Shown: positions 11,570 to 24,389, numbered from the stretch's first letter. The stretch: 64,000 nt of DNA from Bombyx mori (GCF_030269925.1 NC_085131.1:9967501-10031500), one strand, 5' to 3'. Notes: generated by a model from the letters alone, not told the origin. Numbers and translations are program-made.

Positions 11570-11754
11570 TTCTTTTTTTTCCTACCTATGCTGATAGCCT
11601 TTAGAGGCTATTTCAGTTTCGCCCTAACGTGTGTAGGTGAGCTCACGGGGCTCAAACCGGAGTGTTGCTAGCAAGAGCAGTGCTTCGCAGAATCTACCAC
11701 CGGATTGGAAATGCGATCCACTGAGAAGATCCGGCGACAAACTCGGTGGGCTTA
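11570..11754 (-). mobile_element. 5'-truncated jockey-like LINE tail with 12-bp TSD
   Basis: Only the last ~185 bp of the family remain, with a T-run at 11572-11580 marking the poly(A) end. The insert is bounded by perfect 12-bp repeats ctgttgtttcac (11558-11569 and 11755-11766), a clean record of target-primed insertion. The 3'-UTR hairpin arms are still readable. Confidence 0.8.
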
Positions 11755-12625
11755 CTGTTGTTTCACAGTAGATCCACTATGCGAGAGTTGTTGCAAGGAT
11801 TTTTAGATGTTGAAAAAAATCATTAAATTATTGATTTTTGGTGCGTGACAAACGGTAGACAACCATAAAATAGAAATTTCAAAAGTAAAAGTAATGGTTA
11901 TTTTCATGTTACGTAATTTAAAAGCTGATATGATTCGATTGTTTGTTAATAGACGATGGCTGCTTCAGTTTTCTTCTACCAATTGCCAATGCATTAATAG
12001 GTACATTCACAGTCTCCATTTTAAAATACGGAATAACTCTGGTCCTATCTTTAAGATATCTGAAAATGTAACGTCATTCACAGCGACACAAATGTTTGTC
12101 AAATAATGTAGGTCATTAAGATAAATAAAACACTAATTGTATTTTAAGTTTTATTGCCATCGAAAGCAGACCACCAACCTAGGGCCAGATAAATGAGTTA
12201 ATCGCATTTTTTGATTCAGTAGTGTCAGATGTAGGTACAACCAATTTTGAACATGTCTCCATTAAAGCATTTCGTAAATATTTTAAAAATAACAATAATA
12301 ATAATAAGAATAATAATAAAATAATAATAATAAGAGCAATCTAATAATTCTGGTAACCTAAACTTGGTTGTGTCGTTCACACGCAACCTACTGATTACAA
12401 AGTTAGTTCTTATCAGTAATTTACCTTGGGGAAAATAGTGTGATTCGCTGAACCTTGACTTCGATAGAAACGAAAATGGCACGTAGCTTTGTATTAGTCA
12501 AATGAACTTATACATTTCTTATTACTGGGGCATAATGCAAAGTTAGGTCGGCGACAAACATCACATGTAAGTAATACATGTACAAATATGTACGTACATA
12601 CAACGGCTATCCCGAATCGCTTGAA

Positions 12626-13170
12626 GTCATCGTGGCCTAAAGGATAAGACGTCCGGTGCATTCGTATCTATCAAAATTCAATTCAAATTCAAATTCAAAA
12701 TTCAAAATCATTTATTTCAACTTAGATGTCAGTATGACACACTTGTTGAATGTCAAAATACAAATAACAATGTTAACTCTACCACCGATGCAACGGTCTT
12801 CGAATCCCGCAGGCGGGTACCAATTTTTCTAATGAAATACGTACACATCAAATGTTCACGATTGACTTCCACGGTGAAGGAATAACATCGTGTAATAAAA
12901 ATCAAACCCTCAAAATTATAATGTGCGTAATTACAGGTGGTAGGACCTCTTGTGAGTCCGCATGGGTAGGTACCACCACCCTGCTTATTTCTGCCGTGAA
13001 CCAGTAATGCGTTTCGGCTTGAAAGGTGGGCCAGCCGTTGTAACTACACTGATACCTTAGAACTTATATCTCAATGTGGGTGGCGTATTTACGTTGTAGA
13101 TGTCTATGAGCTCCAATAACCACTTAACACCAGGTGGGCTCGTCTACAGGTCTAAGCAGTAAAAAAAAAA
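12626..13170 (+). repeat. Full-length Bm1 SINE interrupted by a second repeat
   Basis: The tRNA-derived head begins near 12626 with an A-box (tggcctaaagg) and resumes at 12787 with the B-box (cttcgaatcccgc). In intact copies these parts are adjacent, so 12669-12786 is foreign: a (aattca)-rich stretch plus a 'tgacacacttgttgaatgtc' piece of another repeat, inserted between the two internal Pol III promoter boxes. The body and tail continue to the A-run at ~13160. Confidence 0.8.
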
Positions 13171-13314
13171 TATTTGGAAGGCGTGCCTAGGGACACGAAT
13201 AGAAGTGCGATGGCGGAATATGAAAATCTCTATTGAACTATAGCTATGACTATAAAAAAATAACTCTACCAGAAATAAAATATAGCGGTATACCGAGTGA
13301 GATATAACTGAGAT

Positions 13315-13452
13315 GTAACTATACTTGAGACCTTAGAACTTATATCTCAAGGTGGGTGGCGCATTTACGTCGTGGATGTCTATGGGCTCCAGTAACCACT
13401 TAACACCAGGTGGGCTGTGAGCTCGTTCACCCATCCAAGCAATAAAAAAAAA
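13315..13452 (+). repeat. Bm1 SINE, 3' half only
   Basis: It starts at 'gtaactatacttgagacc' and runs to 'ccatccaagcaataaaaaaaa'. It is a 5'-truncated copy about 150 bp downstream of the preceding full-length Bm1 and in the same orientation. Confidence 0.8.
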
Positions 13453-13874
13453 GATAGTGGCAGGAATATAAAGTTTTGTAGGTACCATATTTATTGAGTT
13501 TCATACGAATAAAGACAGATTGAAATCAGTTTAAATACGATTAAAAAATATTATTTGAACTGTACCGATGTAGCAGATTAAAGTACAATATAAATCAGAC
13601 ACATTTCATTTTCTCGACGATATTTCTTTCTCCAAATTACAATAGTTCGTTTGTCTCAAATCTCTCGGATGTCGTCGACCTCGCTGTCTGAAACTCAGCG
13701 TCACTACGAGTCACCGAGACATGCGTCAAGATAATGAATATAAAACATTTTGTACATAAAAAACTTACATGACGACCCACCCCTCCATCCGTGATTCAGG
13801 GTATTTCCCAATGACCCAGTTATGGGGATAAGGGGATATTCAATAATGTTCAACTAAAATTGAATTAACTAGTT

Positions 13875-14316
13875 GAAGTCGTCGTGGCCCAAAGGATAAG
13901 ACGTCCGGTGCATTCGTATCGAGCGATGCAACGGTGTTCGAATCCCGCAGGCGGGGGTACCAATTTTTCTAATGAAATACGTACTTAACAAATGTTCACG
14001 ATTGACTTCCACGGTGTAGGAATAACATCGTGTAGTAAAAATCAAACGCGCAAAAGTATAATTTGCGTAATTACTGGTGGTAGGACCTCATGTGAGTCCG
14101 CACGGGTAGGTACCACTACCCCGCCTATTTCTGCCGTGAAGCAGTAATGCGTTTCGGTTTGAAGGGTCGTGCAGCCGTTGTAACTATACTGAGACCTTAG
14201 AACTTACATCTCAAGGTGGGTGGCGCATTTGCGTTGTAAATGTCTATGGGCTCCGGTAACCACTTAACACCAGGTGGGCTGTGCGCTCGTCCATCCATCT
14301 AAGCAATAAAAAAAAA
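13875..14316 (+). repeat. Full-length Bm1 SINE
   Basis: This is a complete ~440-bp copy with A-box (gtggcccaaagg), B-box (gtgttcgaatcccgc), the conserved body and a terminal A-run. It is the clearest reference copy in the window for judging truncations elsewhere. Its promoter boxes are near consensus, so Pol III transcription is plausible. Confidence 0.88.
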
Positions 14317-15020
14317 CGTGTAAAGTATCCTCAGCTTAAAACATCTATTGAATTTGTTATCAGCACTAAGTCCGGAACTTGAACCGATTTCCCAGAGTAA
14401 ATTCATAGTTTTTAGTATGTAGTATTTTGTTTATATTATCAACACAATAATTTTGTGGAAAGTTTTTAATTCTATAAGTGCAGTATTTGTCTACAAGCCG
14501 TGAAGTTTTAGTCAAATCAGATAACACAAAAAAATTATCTCCTCTCAATGCTTTACCAGTAATTTCTAACCCAGATATCGCTTCCGATTTTATATCTTTA
14601 TTTAAACTACTCTCAAATTATAGATTTCATACTTGTATTCCGTGTCCCTTAATAATGGTTTCAAAATATCGCGATTCGCTTTAGAAGATTTAACGCAGTA
14701 TCTCACATAAAATTAAGTGCACTGAACTCTAAAACAATTTTAAAAGAACCAATCGTGCAGTTGAAACAATGTAAAAGATTTAATCTTGAAAAACCTTATT
14801 TGTCTTTCTTGTTTTGAAAAACGAAAACTGGAGACAAATTAATGTTTCAAGTCAAATCCAGTGGAAATTTTAAATCTCTTGAGTGCACGAAGCGTTCAGT
14901 GGCTTTTCAATGAATCGTTAAGCACTAAGGTAATTGAGTTCTGACAACGTTAACTTTAGCACGTTCATATCAATTTTTTACACAACTAGTGCGCTATTGT
15001 AATTATACTGGTGATAGAGC

Positions 15021-15424
15021 TGGCACGGGTAGGCACCACCATCCTGCTTTTTTTTTTATTGCTTAGATGGGTGGACGAGCTCACAGCCCACCTGGTATTA
15101 AGTGGTTACTGGAGCTCATAGACGTCTACAACTTAAATACGCCACCCACTTTGAGATATAAGTTCTAAGGTCTCAGTATAGTTACAGCGGCTACTCCCCT
15201 TCAAACGGAAACGCATTATCGCTTCACGGCAGAAATAGGCAGGGCGGTGGTACCTACCCGCGCGGACTCACAAGAGGTCCTACCACCAGTAATTACGCAA
15301 ATTATAATTTTGCGGGTTTCATTTTTATTACACGATGTTATTCCTTCACCGTGGAAGTCAATCGTGAACATTTGCCGCGAAGCAGTCAACCATTTCAGTT
15401 TGAAGGGTGGGGCAGCTGCTATAC
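15021..15424 (-). repeat. Composite of three Bm1 fragments in opposite orientations
   Basis: A short plus-strand piece (15021-15046, cacgggtaggcaccacca) abuts a minus-strand Bm1 (T-run at 15047 to ~15374). That in turn abuts another plus-strand piece (15374-15424, gaagggtggggcagc). The junctions are blunt. This looks like insertion of one Bm1 into another, with loss of part of the host copy. Confidence 0.7.
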
Positions 15425-15662
15425 AATTCAATTAATCCTTTGACCTCATATTCCAAAGCGTGTTGGGTTCCTAATTTTGATGTCCATAATGCATTTAATC
15501 TCCAGCTGGGATGTGAGCTCGTCAATCCATCCAGGACAATAAAATAAAATAAACCATTTATTTTTTCTAAATTTACGCATTACCACCATAATATATAAAG
15601 TTAACGTAGCGTTCTTTAGTTCGAAATCGTGACATTTAATGTTTTTTTAACAAACCAAATGA

Positions 15663-16086
15663 GAAGGCGTCGTGGCCTAAGGGATAAGACGTCCGGTGCA
15701 TTCGTGTTGAGCGATGCACCGATGTTCGAATCTCAAGCGGGTACCAATTTTTCTAATGAAATACATACTCAACAAATGTTCACGATTGACTTCCACGGTG
15801 AAGGAATAACATCGTGTAATAAAAATGAAACCCGCAAAATTATAATTTGCGTAATTACTGGTACTTCTTGTGAGTCCGCACGAGTAGGTACCATGCCTAT
15901 TTCTACCGTGAAGCAGTAATGCGTTTCGGTTTGAAGGGTGGGGCAGCCGTCCTAACTATACTGAGACCTTAGAACTCATATTTCAAGTTGAGTGGCGGCA
16001 TTTACGTTGTGGATGTATGTGGGGTCCGGTAACCACTTAACACTAGGTGGGCTGTGAGCTCGTCCACCCATCTAGCAATAAAAAAA
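15663..16086 (+). repeat. Near full-length Bm1 SINE, internally deleted
   Basis: The A-box (tggcctaaggg) and a B-box-like region are present, but the usual 'gtgttcgaatcccgcag' has become 'atgttcgaatctcaag'. The body lacks 'ggtaggac' and 'ccacc' blocks, giving an open frame (15629-15919) without meaning. It ends in an A-run at 16080. Confidence 0.82.
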
Positions 16087-16114
16087 CTTCAGAGGTGTCA
16101 AGGGACACCCGGAT

Positions 16115-16420
16115 GGAACGAAGTTCCTTTCGATTAATTAGTGAAGGAATTGTAATTTTTTTTTTTTAAGTTATAATAATAAATTACGGCATTATGAAGA
16201 AGAAAAAAACAATACTATGAACTAAATTACTATTGTTGAAACGCTATCTCGAGAAACTGTACTCATTACGCGGACCAATCGGATACGAGCAATGTCACGC
16301 GATAAGCGCCTACACGTTGATTGGTCAGAATGACGGATCTAAAAAGTGTCGTGACAACTTTTCGTAAGAATTTTTTCCGTCTAGCCTCCTTTCACAACGC
16401 GCGATAGGGAACTTCGTTCC
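16115..16420. mobile_element. Small TIR element (GGAACGAAGTTCC ends)
   Basis: The 13-base ends ggaacgaagttcc (16115-16127) and its reverse complement ggaacttcgttcc (16408-16420) bound about 300 bp. The flanks carry related 'cacccg' words, so the true ends may lie a little further out. There is no coding capacity, so this is probably a MITE. Confidence 0.55.
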
Positions 16421-18115
16421 AAAAAGGCACGGGTGGTGAAAAATTCAAAGGCCGTCGTTTCAACAGTGAACTTCAAATACGAACGTACTTCAATTCTTTT
16501 GCGATTTTCAGAAATATAGCTTTGTTATGTTGCATTTTGAACGTGCTCACGGCTTTCCTGTTCCCAGAGCCCATGGACGTCGCCCACCAAGTTCAAATCT
16601 CATCTGTGTATGTAGTCCTATAACCCTTCAAATCACAAGCAGGATTGTGGTACTAATACTAAAATGTACCAGTACAACCTTGAAATGGCTTACTTAATAG
16701 ATGTTGGATCGAATTATATTGCAAATAAACAATGGAACACCATTTCATAAGTTGCGTATTTATTTTTTACTCGAATAAACAGCCTATACGTCATTTAAAC
16801 ACATCAAGGTCGGGACCATGAGAGATACGTTCTAGCCTCTTCGAAGACTTGATCCCTAAGGATTAATTACTTACAGACAGGAATTGATAGCAAGGTTGTT
16901 ATTTTGTTACTGAATACGTTGTTTTTGCTTAAATAACTGGTTAAAGAATCATTATCTATCGACGAAGATACATTATTTACTTGGTTAAGTAAATAATGTA
17001 TTTCGTCATGTTTCATAAGAATAACAAAATAAAATTTATTACATTTTAAGAACACGTTTTTTTTATCGACAGAGAGATATACGAACTACCACCATGGTAA
17101 GTTATCATATTTGGCCATCATCGTCACGATGTCGGTGCCTACTGCGGAGTACTCAACCTCGTTTGAAGAAGAGAGAGAAAGAGAGAGAGAGAGAGGGAGA
17201 ACGAGACATTTAAACACGAATTTTGTAGTGTATTTTAAACTAAAAGTGTATTTTAAACTTATTTTTACATGTATATAAATTAAACAGTTTTACAGCCAAT
17301 TTTTATAGAGTTAGTCTGTACAACAAACACATAAATATTATTTTCGTAATAATAAATACGTCAATGCTACGTGTAATCCTTAAAATTACGTGTCCCTATT
17401 TATTACACAATTTTCCGTGAACGCTTGTGCAATGCTAACTCGTCAGCTTCCACAAGGACATGTCGTCATTGCTGATGTTTTAAGAATGTTCAACGTAATA
17501 CAATAAACGTTGCGGTTTATTCTCTAGACACGAAAATTCTTTGTGCCGAAGGCCGAATTTGTTAATGCGTTCGCATTCGAGATCCGGGTGTTTCGTTTTT
17601 TACGTCCGGTCCTGGGCGAAATCAGGTCACTGTCAATGACGATTTAAGTCACAAGAAACAACACTTCCGAATAATGTTAGTTGAACACGCAAACAGCAGC
17701 CGATTATATCAACTAATTTAAGTATGCGTTTTGAACATGCGATCTTAGACGTCCAAGGGTTGTACAAGTGTTAATGTGTTGTATTGAATTAAAATAATAC
17801 GTAGTGAAAGGTGAAGGCTGTGCGTGTCAACTTTAAACTTTTATTATTATTGAGAACAAGAATAGTAATAGATTTAATAAAGAAATAAACATTAGATTTT
17901 ACAATGGTTAATTTCTAGTTAAGTCCATTGTAAAAACAGATGAATCACTATTTACAGAAAAAAAACACATTTTTTCTGCAATTAAAACCTTAACACTAGT
18001 CATATCAACACTTATACGACAAGTGTTACTCAAAATAAACACAACAAAACAAAAAAAGTATAATAACTGTGTAAGGAAAAGTCATGAAGTCAAATGTTTC
18101 AAGTCAATTATTCAA
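16421..18115. other. Intergenic DNA with GA microsatellite
   Basis: No exon can be supported. A (GA)n tract sits at 17167-17200, and an AT-rich stretch with several short open frames follows. I see no recognisable repeat family in most of it. Confidence 0.5.
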
Positions 18116-18354
18116 TTATTGCTTAGGTGGGTGGACGAGCTCACAGCTCACCTGGTGTTGAGTGGTTACTGGAGCACATAGACATCTACGATGTAATTGC
18201 GCCACCCACCCCGAGACATAAGTTCTAAGGTCTCAGTATAGTTACACCGGCTGCCCCACCCTTCAAACTGAAACGCATTACTGTTTCACGGCAGAAATAG
18301 GCGGGGTGGGGGTACCTACCCACGCGGACCCACAAGTGGTCCCACCACCAGTAA
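18116..18354 (-). repeat. Bm1 SINE, 5'-truncated, minus strand
   Basis: It reads from the tail (attgcttaggtgggtggacgagctc) to 'cccaccaccagta' in reverse, and lacks the tRNA head. The ~120 bases after it (18360-18480) have the higher GC of a LINE fragment but were not assigned. Confidence 0.82.
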
Positions 18355-19072
18355 AACGGCTCTAAACGCTCTAAACGGTCCCGTCAACAAGTGCCCAAGA
18401 AGGACCGCGGTACGCGAGGAATGGCGAACTCGTGTGAAGCTCACCACCACCCGAACTGATGACCACGATCACTCTGCCAAGAATGCAAACCACTGAGAAG
18501 AAGAATCATTGACACTCTGATATTCTTCTCAAATATCGTACACAAAAAATATATTTCTAATCAGGTCCTGGGGCTGAACCCATAATTATAACCAAAAATA
18601 TCCGAAAATAAGAAAATGTCACTTCAGTTATTTATTACGGCTTATCAATAATTTTGACGTGTTATACTTAGTTAAACTTTTTATGGAAACTTGAATGCCA
18701 AATACGAGAATTACTACAGTTGCATGTAGCACTGAAAATACTTTGGTTAAAGTAGAAACCGATTTTTCGCGAATTACTGTTTCTCTGCCTGAAATTGGTT
18801 CAATATACAGATATGTAGATTTAAAAATTCTGTAAGAAAGAGACAGACTGTGCCTTTGTCTTTCGCTTTCGTTTCATTATACTAAAACATGTGTTTACTG
18901 TCAAAACAAAACATGAGACTGGCGACTGTAGAATTATTTAACTCTGCTCTAAGACAAATAATGTTATGACACAATAAAAACCGCCTTTTCTTTTCTAGTA
19001 ACTGTCTTTACCATATAAATCACTAAAAACGTAATAAGTGATTATTAGATTGAAACAAAAAATTAAAAACAC

Positions 19073-19337
19073 TTTTTTTTCCCTACCTAAGCTGATGGTC
19101 TTGAAAGACCATTTCAGCGTAGCTTTAACTAGTAGGTGAGCCCACGGAGCTCAAACCTGACGTTGTTGCTAAGACTAAACCTAGCAAGAGCAGTGCTTCG
19201 CAGAAGTTACCACCGGATCGGAAACACGACCCACAGAAGATGCGGCGAGAAACTTAGTGGGCTGTGTCTGTGAGTAAATTTACTCGCCGAGCCCTTCGTC
19301 GCATGCGACGGGTTCGACGAGAACGGTGACCGGTGTA
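19073..19337 (-). mobile_element. 5'-truncated jockey-like LINE tail
   Basis: The T-run at 19073-19080 marks its 3' end. Internal words 'cctacctaagctgat', 'gctaacaccgg'-type blocks and 'cgtcgcatgcgacgggttcgacg' match the same family elsewhere in the window. Stem-1 arms are partly degraded. Confidence 0.72.
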
Positions 19338-19339
19338 AT

Positions 19340-22300
19340 AGCATCGACATTCATAGGTAAATAATAAAATTTCATTTTCTGCTTATGTATTGAAAGAACA
19401 CATTGTACTGTACTACTATGGGGCTCTCATATTTCTCTCAAAGTTCTTTAATCTGAACTTTAAGATACGCAGCTTACAACTTTAATGTACGATAAATATC
19501 CTGTACTGATTTGTCAAGTGAAAACCGTCCGAAAATTCTCGTTACTGTTTAAGTGAGGACATTCCAGAAAACCTCCCTAAACTCATTTATCTCGATCAGA
19601 TACAGAGGTAACAAGATTGGTCCGTGTTGTACGCCGAGCTGCCAAAATCTTCTTATTAAACCCTATTCACGTTTATCTAACTCGATAGGATTTCGAACGT
19701 CAACTTTACAGAAGAATTATAGACGTAGGTACAAAAATTAACTATATTTACAACACAAATAGATTATGACGACGCTTGTAGCTGAAAGTATTTTAAGTAT
19801 TGTACTTTTTCACGAAGCATATTGCGGATAATAACATGTACTTTTAGGTTAGTGATATTATGTTCTTTTTTTTATAATAAATAAAATTATTATTACCTAA
19901 AAAAAATATAATAGATTATTAACGTATTTAAAGCAACCGCTGGTCTAACTTTAATAAAATACTTTAAAATTATAATTTTATGAAAAGGGCGATAATGGGT
20001 GCCGAATTTAAAGGTCGTTATTCAGTGCGTTTAAGTTACATGATTTTTTTTCTTGGCTAATATGGACAGACAAACGGCTGAGCATTTGCACTGCGTAAAT
20101 ATTAAAAGGTAAATAGAGCCTTACACTCTGAGAGACAAGGTTCAAATCTAATTGCATCAATGCAATGGTGGTTCCAACATCAAACCGCTACGAATTATTG
20201 CTGCACCGCAGATATCGTGGTATCTGACCATGCAGGCTATAAGGCAATAAAATAGTGGAAAGTACTGCTATAAAAAATACAGAGGTGCTAAGGAAATTTT
20301 AGTATTGTCTTAATGAGGCTCAAGCGATGTTTTCGATACCCTGAAATTTATGTTAATAACGGAACTAAGTTGCGTTACGAAGTTTTGTATGAAATGGATC
20401 GTGGACTCGTACAACAAGATTCGCAAGACCTTTAAAATCATTTCGTATTCTTAGAACCAATAAGTTTTAAAATAACCTACACAATAAAAAAAATCCTTAT
20501 ATATGTAACTCACATCGTCAAAAACAATACTACTACTCTAGAAAGATAAAAAATACTATAAAAATGTATACTAATCTCGACCTCCATCGCATGGGCACCT
20601 TTTCACGCGGTCTGGTGCCTTCTACTTTGCCCTGAAAGACCAGATCAAGTCAGCAGTTGGCGGCTGTTTGCATGAGTGTACCAGGCTCACCACAAGCCGG
20701 GAGGAGTGGCGATTGCTCGTGAGGCGCATAACATCTGTCCATAGCAATGATGCTGGACGACGAGCACGACCGATCTGACAAGAGTGATACGACATGCGAA
20801 AAAAAAATCTCGTCCTAAGTATGTTTTTCGTGAAGCAATAAGAAATGTTCATAAATCAGGTAAATAATGTTCTGTCGGAGCTCGGCGACATTAACTAAAC
20901 GAAGTAATTAGCGAAATCAAAGAGATTGCTGAATTAGGCCGAGTTTCAGACATATTTGTTTTAAGAAAATAAAGTATACAAGCTATTTACAAAAGCGAAC
21001 TTGTATATTTTACCAATAGCTCTTAGCATTTTATTATGATACAAGTTTTTATTTTGGCGATTGTTGTATATTTTATTATTTAAAAACATCAAGCACATAA
21101 ATGAACACATTTCAGATTCCATACTAATTATAACTAGCAGAAAAACTAACAAGTTTGTTTATGTATCATTCCCGAATCTGTGCGTTTCGAACGGAGAGCA
21201 ATGTGGCTGCCATGCGGCCCACACTGGACGCAGAGCTGCCGGGCCTTTTGGTCGGCAGTCTGCTCAAAGCATGCCTAAAAAGCGCTGGCACTTCGTACAC
21301 CCGAGATATCCCGCTGGGCCAAAACTAGCGTGCGTTCGTAAGCGCAGATATCTGTTCCCGGTGGTTCTTTCGCAAGACGCGTATAGAGCAGTTCGTAGGT
21401 CATGTTTTTGGATCTCTCCCGCCTATGCCCAAACTAGCATACAAAAGGACGAGGCCACTGCGCCGCTCGGCTCCTCTCATGCGGAGTATATTGCGAGCGT
21501 TCTTTGTGTCCAAGCCACATCCACTGTCGATTCACCTCTGATCTGGTGCAGTACTTTCCGAAGTAAGTGATGCACCAGCCGGAAAGTGAGTGTCAACCGA
21601 TCCCAGAGGCCCGGACGAATAGCCTCATAGCTAACTTGCGAAGTCTACTAATTTACAATATTCTGATTACATATTGCAAAAGTATAAAGACGAAAGCGTA
21701 ACCTAAATAATGTGTTCAATTTCAATAACACTTGCGCTGCGATCTGCACTCTCTTTGAACGACTGTACAAGTCCTTACTATGTTTATAGTTGCTTCACCG
21801 TATATAACATAAAAACAAGTACAGGAGGCATAAATCATAAATACAATAGTAAGTAAACACGGGAAGTTTTATTGCTCGTGCCGATCACTTATCGACAAAC
21901 AAATTTTGAAAACCACACGGTTCCAAAGTTATAAAGAACTAAAGGTCCCGCAGTAGTCGAAATTCGACTATAATTAATTGGAATTGTAAGTTTGTATACT
22001 ATTATGATTGTATTTTATACTTCTATAATCACAAATTTCGCCAAGACTACTCAAATATAATAAGTGTATAATCTATGAAGACTACACTATAAAAAATATT
22101 AACAAAGACAAACAATGTTTAATCTATTCTCAATTTGACAACAGACGCCAAGAACAAAAATTTGACAGTAAATAGTATACATGCGTGTGTGCGTCAAATA
22201 CATGGTATGTAGTGTGTGTAATGTTTTCTTTGTTAATTTAATGTATCTTTTATGCATTATTTTAAAAAAAAATTAGCATTGTACACTTCTTCTCTATATT

Positions 22301-22440
22301 CTCTATAAGTGTGGAAAATTTCATACTCCTCCGTCCGCGCAATTTTCGTAAAAAGGGATACAAAGTTTTGCTTCACGTATTAATATACAGATGTATTGAA
22401 TTCGATAATTAAGCTTTTTTATCTATTTAGATTTTATCGT
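19340..22440. other. Intergenic DNA with a decayed LINE piece and a GC-rich island
   Basis: Apart from the LINE-like piece at 20620-20780, the notable part is 21180-21620. This is clearly GC-richer than its flanks and open on the plus strand from 21061 to 21570, but has no recognisable domain on either strand. It may be a fragment of an old element or a host exon; I cannot tell which. Confidence 0.45.
20620..20780 (+). pseudogene. Decayed LINE reverse-transcriptase C-terminal piece
   Basis: The plus-strand frame reads KDQIKSAVGG, then CTRLTTSREEWRLLVRR, then a stop. The pattern (D-Q/I-K, Arg-x-x-W) is that of C-terminal tails of RTE/CR1-type LINE proteins, which end in similar Trp- and Arg-rich sequence. 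It is short and isolated, so only a remnant. Confidence 0.45.
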
Positions 22441-22444
22441 TTCC

Positions 22445-22533
22445 AGGGTTCCGAAGCCTGCTCCTAATGCTAAATCTGCACGCGTCTAATAAAGTATTAT
22501 TTAGTAGATCGGATGAATCTGTAAAGACGTTTT
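22445..22533 (-). mobile_element. Small fragment of jockey-like ORF2 3' end
   Basis: The plus-strand text here (gttccgaagcctgctcctaat, gcgtctaat, gatcggatgaatctgtaaagacg) aligns base by base with the region near 5700-5780 of LINE copy 1, with many substitutions. It is therefore an old fragment of ORF2's last codons. Confidence 0.6.
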
Positions 22534-22683
22534 TTTTTTACTTAGTACTACTCTGTCATTTAGGTAAAATATATCAAGAAATGGTAGAACGTATAGAATC
22601 TGTTGAATATATAAATGTGTTGGTTGGTTTATTTATGTACATATGTATTGCATGTATGGAAGAAAGATAACACGACTCTCCTA

Positions 22684-22920
22684 TTAGAAAGTGGTTTCCG
22701 GGCGTCTTGTGGGAAGTACCACCACCCTGCCTATTTCTGAAGCGAAGTATTAATAAGTCCCGTTTTGAGGGTCGGTACAATCATTACGACCTGTATAATT
22801 GATACTCAGACCTCAAAGTTCTTGGTAGGTGGCGGTAATCACTTTATGGTGTCTGTGGGCTTTGGTACCCTCTTAACATCACATGAGCCGCAAGCTCGTT
22901 TACCCGTTGATGCCATAAAA
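22684..22920 (+). repeat. Strongly diverged Bm1-like SINE
   Basis: The order of blocks (ctgcctatttctg, ttgagggtcggta, ctcagacctcaaagtt, ggtaggtggcg, gtgtctgtgggctttggta) follows Bm1 but with roughly one base in four changed. It is the oldest Bm1-like copy noticed here. Confidence 0.6.
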
Positions 22921-23015
22921 ATCGCTATGAAAGAGAATACCTATGGAAGATCAACTGTTTCTTACTTCTCTTCTTTTACTAAGTCGTTGTTAAAATAGAG
23001 CTCTCATTTCTTTGA

Positions 23016-23174
23016 ATGTGTCGGCTTAAAGATTCGAGTGTCCTTAGTAAGTGGATCGCGCTCGATAACTCCGGAGACAGGAGATTGATGGAGGAGCGGT
23101 GTAATCGTGTACGATCCGACGAGACCTCTCCGCGATTTGTCAACGTCACACTGCTCAACGCATCAAGTAAGTAT
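23016..23174 (+). CDS. Possible exon of unknown protein
   Basis: From ATG at 23016 the frame encodes a hydrophilic, balanced stretch (for example ALDNSGDRRLMEERCNRVR), ending at a good donor (tcaa|gtaagtattt near 23170). The composition is protein-like and GC-rich compared with its AT-rich flanks. I do not recognise it and found no partner exon. The reverse strand is also open over the same interval. It may belong to a host gene or an old element. Confidence 0.28.
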
Positions 23175-24061
23175 TTGTACGCCATTTTACCCTGCTCATA
23201 TCTATTTGAGTCACCGATATCAGTAAAAACAGAACACTGTTTTCTCAAAGACGAGTTTCTTTTTTTAAATGTAATGTATAATGTCACGAATATATTTAAT
23301 ACGATTTTAAATATCATATTGAATATATCTTCACAGTTTACGCGGTCACGGACTATTGAGATACAATGGTCAAATACCATATAAAATCATCATTCTCCTG
23401 CCATTCTTCCAGTCAACTGCCGTTGACCCAGCATGTTTTCTCCTTCCATACTTCTCTAAAATATATCATTTTTTCGCTCACTCCTCTCTTACACATATTG
23501 TCTTTACGCAATCCTTCCATTTTTCTTAAGTCTACCTCTTCCTCTATAGCATTCCACATTCATAGTTAACACTCTCTTACCAAATAAAATACTATATAAA
23601 ATGAGAGTATTTTTTATTAAAAATGTATAGGCCTACTTGAATCCACATGGAATGGAGCGACATTAAGCCGTAAAAGTATATATTATAATTGTGTACGTCC
23701 CGCGAAAACAAAAAAAAAATACCAGAGATAAAAATGCGGTAAAATCATTCATTGATTTTACATTTTTATAAAATATGGTCTTTATGCTTTGTGATTAGAA
23801 GTGGAAATGCCGCGATTCTGTAATTATACAGCCTAAATGAAATAATCACCAATTTCATTTCAAAATCACGAACAAATGAAGTTCACGAATGACGATTGCA
23901 AAAATCTATAATTTAGAAAAGCCGATTTGACATGAGAATTGACTTCGAATATCATTGTTAATATAAAACAATAGAATCGTAATGGAGCGACTCTCTCACA
24001 AGATTAAAATTCGTTTCTGCACGTACCCACCCTCTCCGAGAGAACGAACAATAAGATTATG

Positions 24062-24216
24062 TGTTGTTACTAACCTTATACTCTTTGCTAATTACGATAT
24101 TTTTACTTGTCAAAAGTGAAGTCAGTCGCACAATAAATGTCGTTGCAACCACACACAGTTTTTCTTTACGGATAGTACGCAAACCAAATTGAAACTTAAT
24201 TACATCATTCATATTG
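24062..24216 (+). repeat. 5' LTR of the BEL/Pao element
   Basis: 155 bp, identical by eye to the other three LTRs at 29809-29963, 30014-30168 (inverted) and 30418-30572 (inverted). The boundaries were set from the sequence common to all four. AATAAA lies near its middle. It is unusually short for an LTR. Confidence 0.85.
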
Positions 24217-24389
24217 GTCAAATTCGAGCGGATTTTTTGAATATACAAGCTATCGAAGATGGACGCCGGCCAGTGAAAATATTGTTTTCCAGTAAGCCGT
24301 AAACCACATTCCAGTGATTTAAAGACAAATAATTTATACATAATTTATAAATATTACAATTTTATTCCGTTTTCTGGTTGGACGGTACT

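Noticed and set aside
21061..21570. 169-residue protein
   Set aside because: No recognisable domain, start lies in AT-rich sequence, no splice support; kept only as a GC-rich block.
24378..24389. Upstream start of the BEL/Pao polyprotein
   Set aside because: The open frame begins there only with TTG; the first ATG is at 24390.
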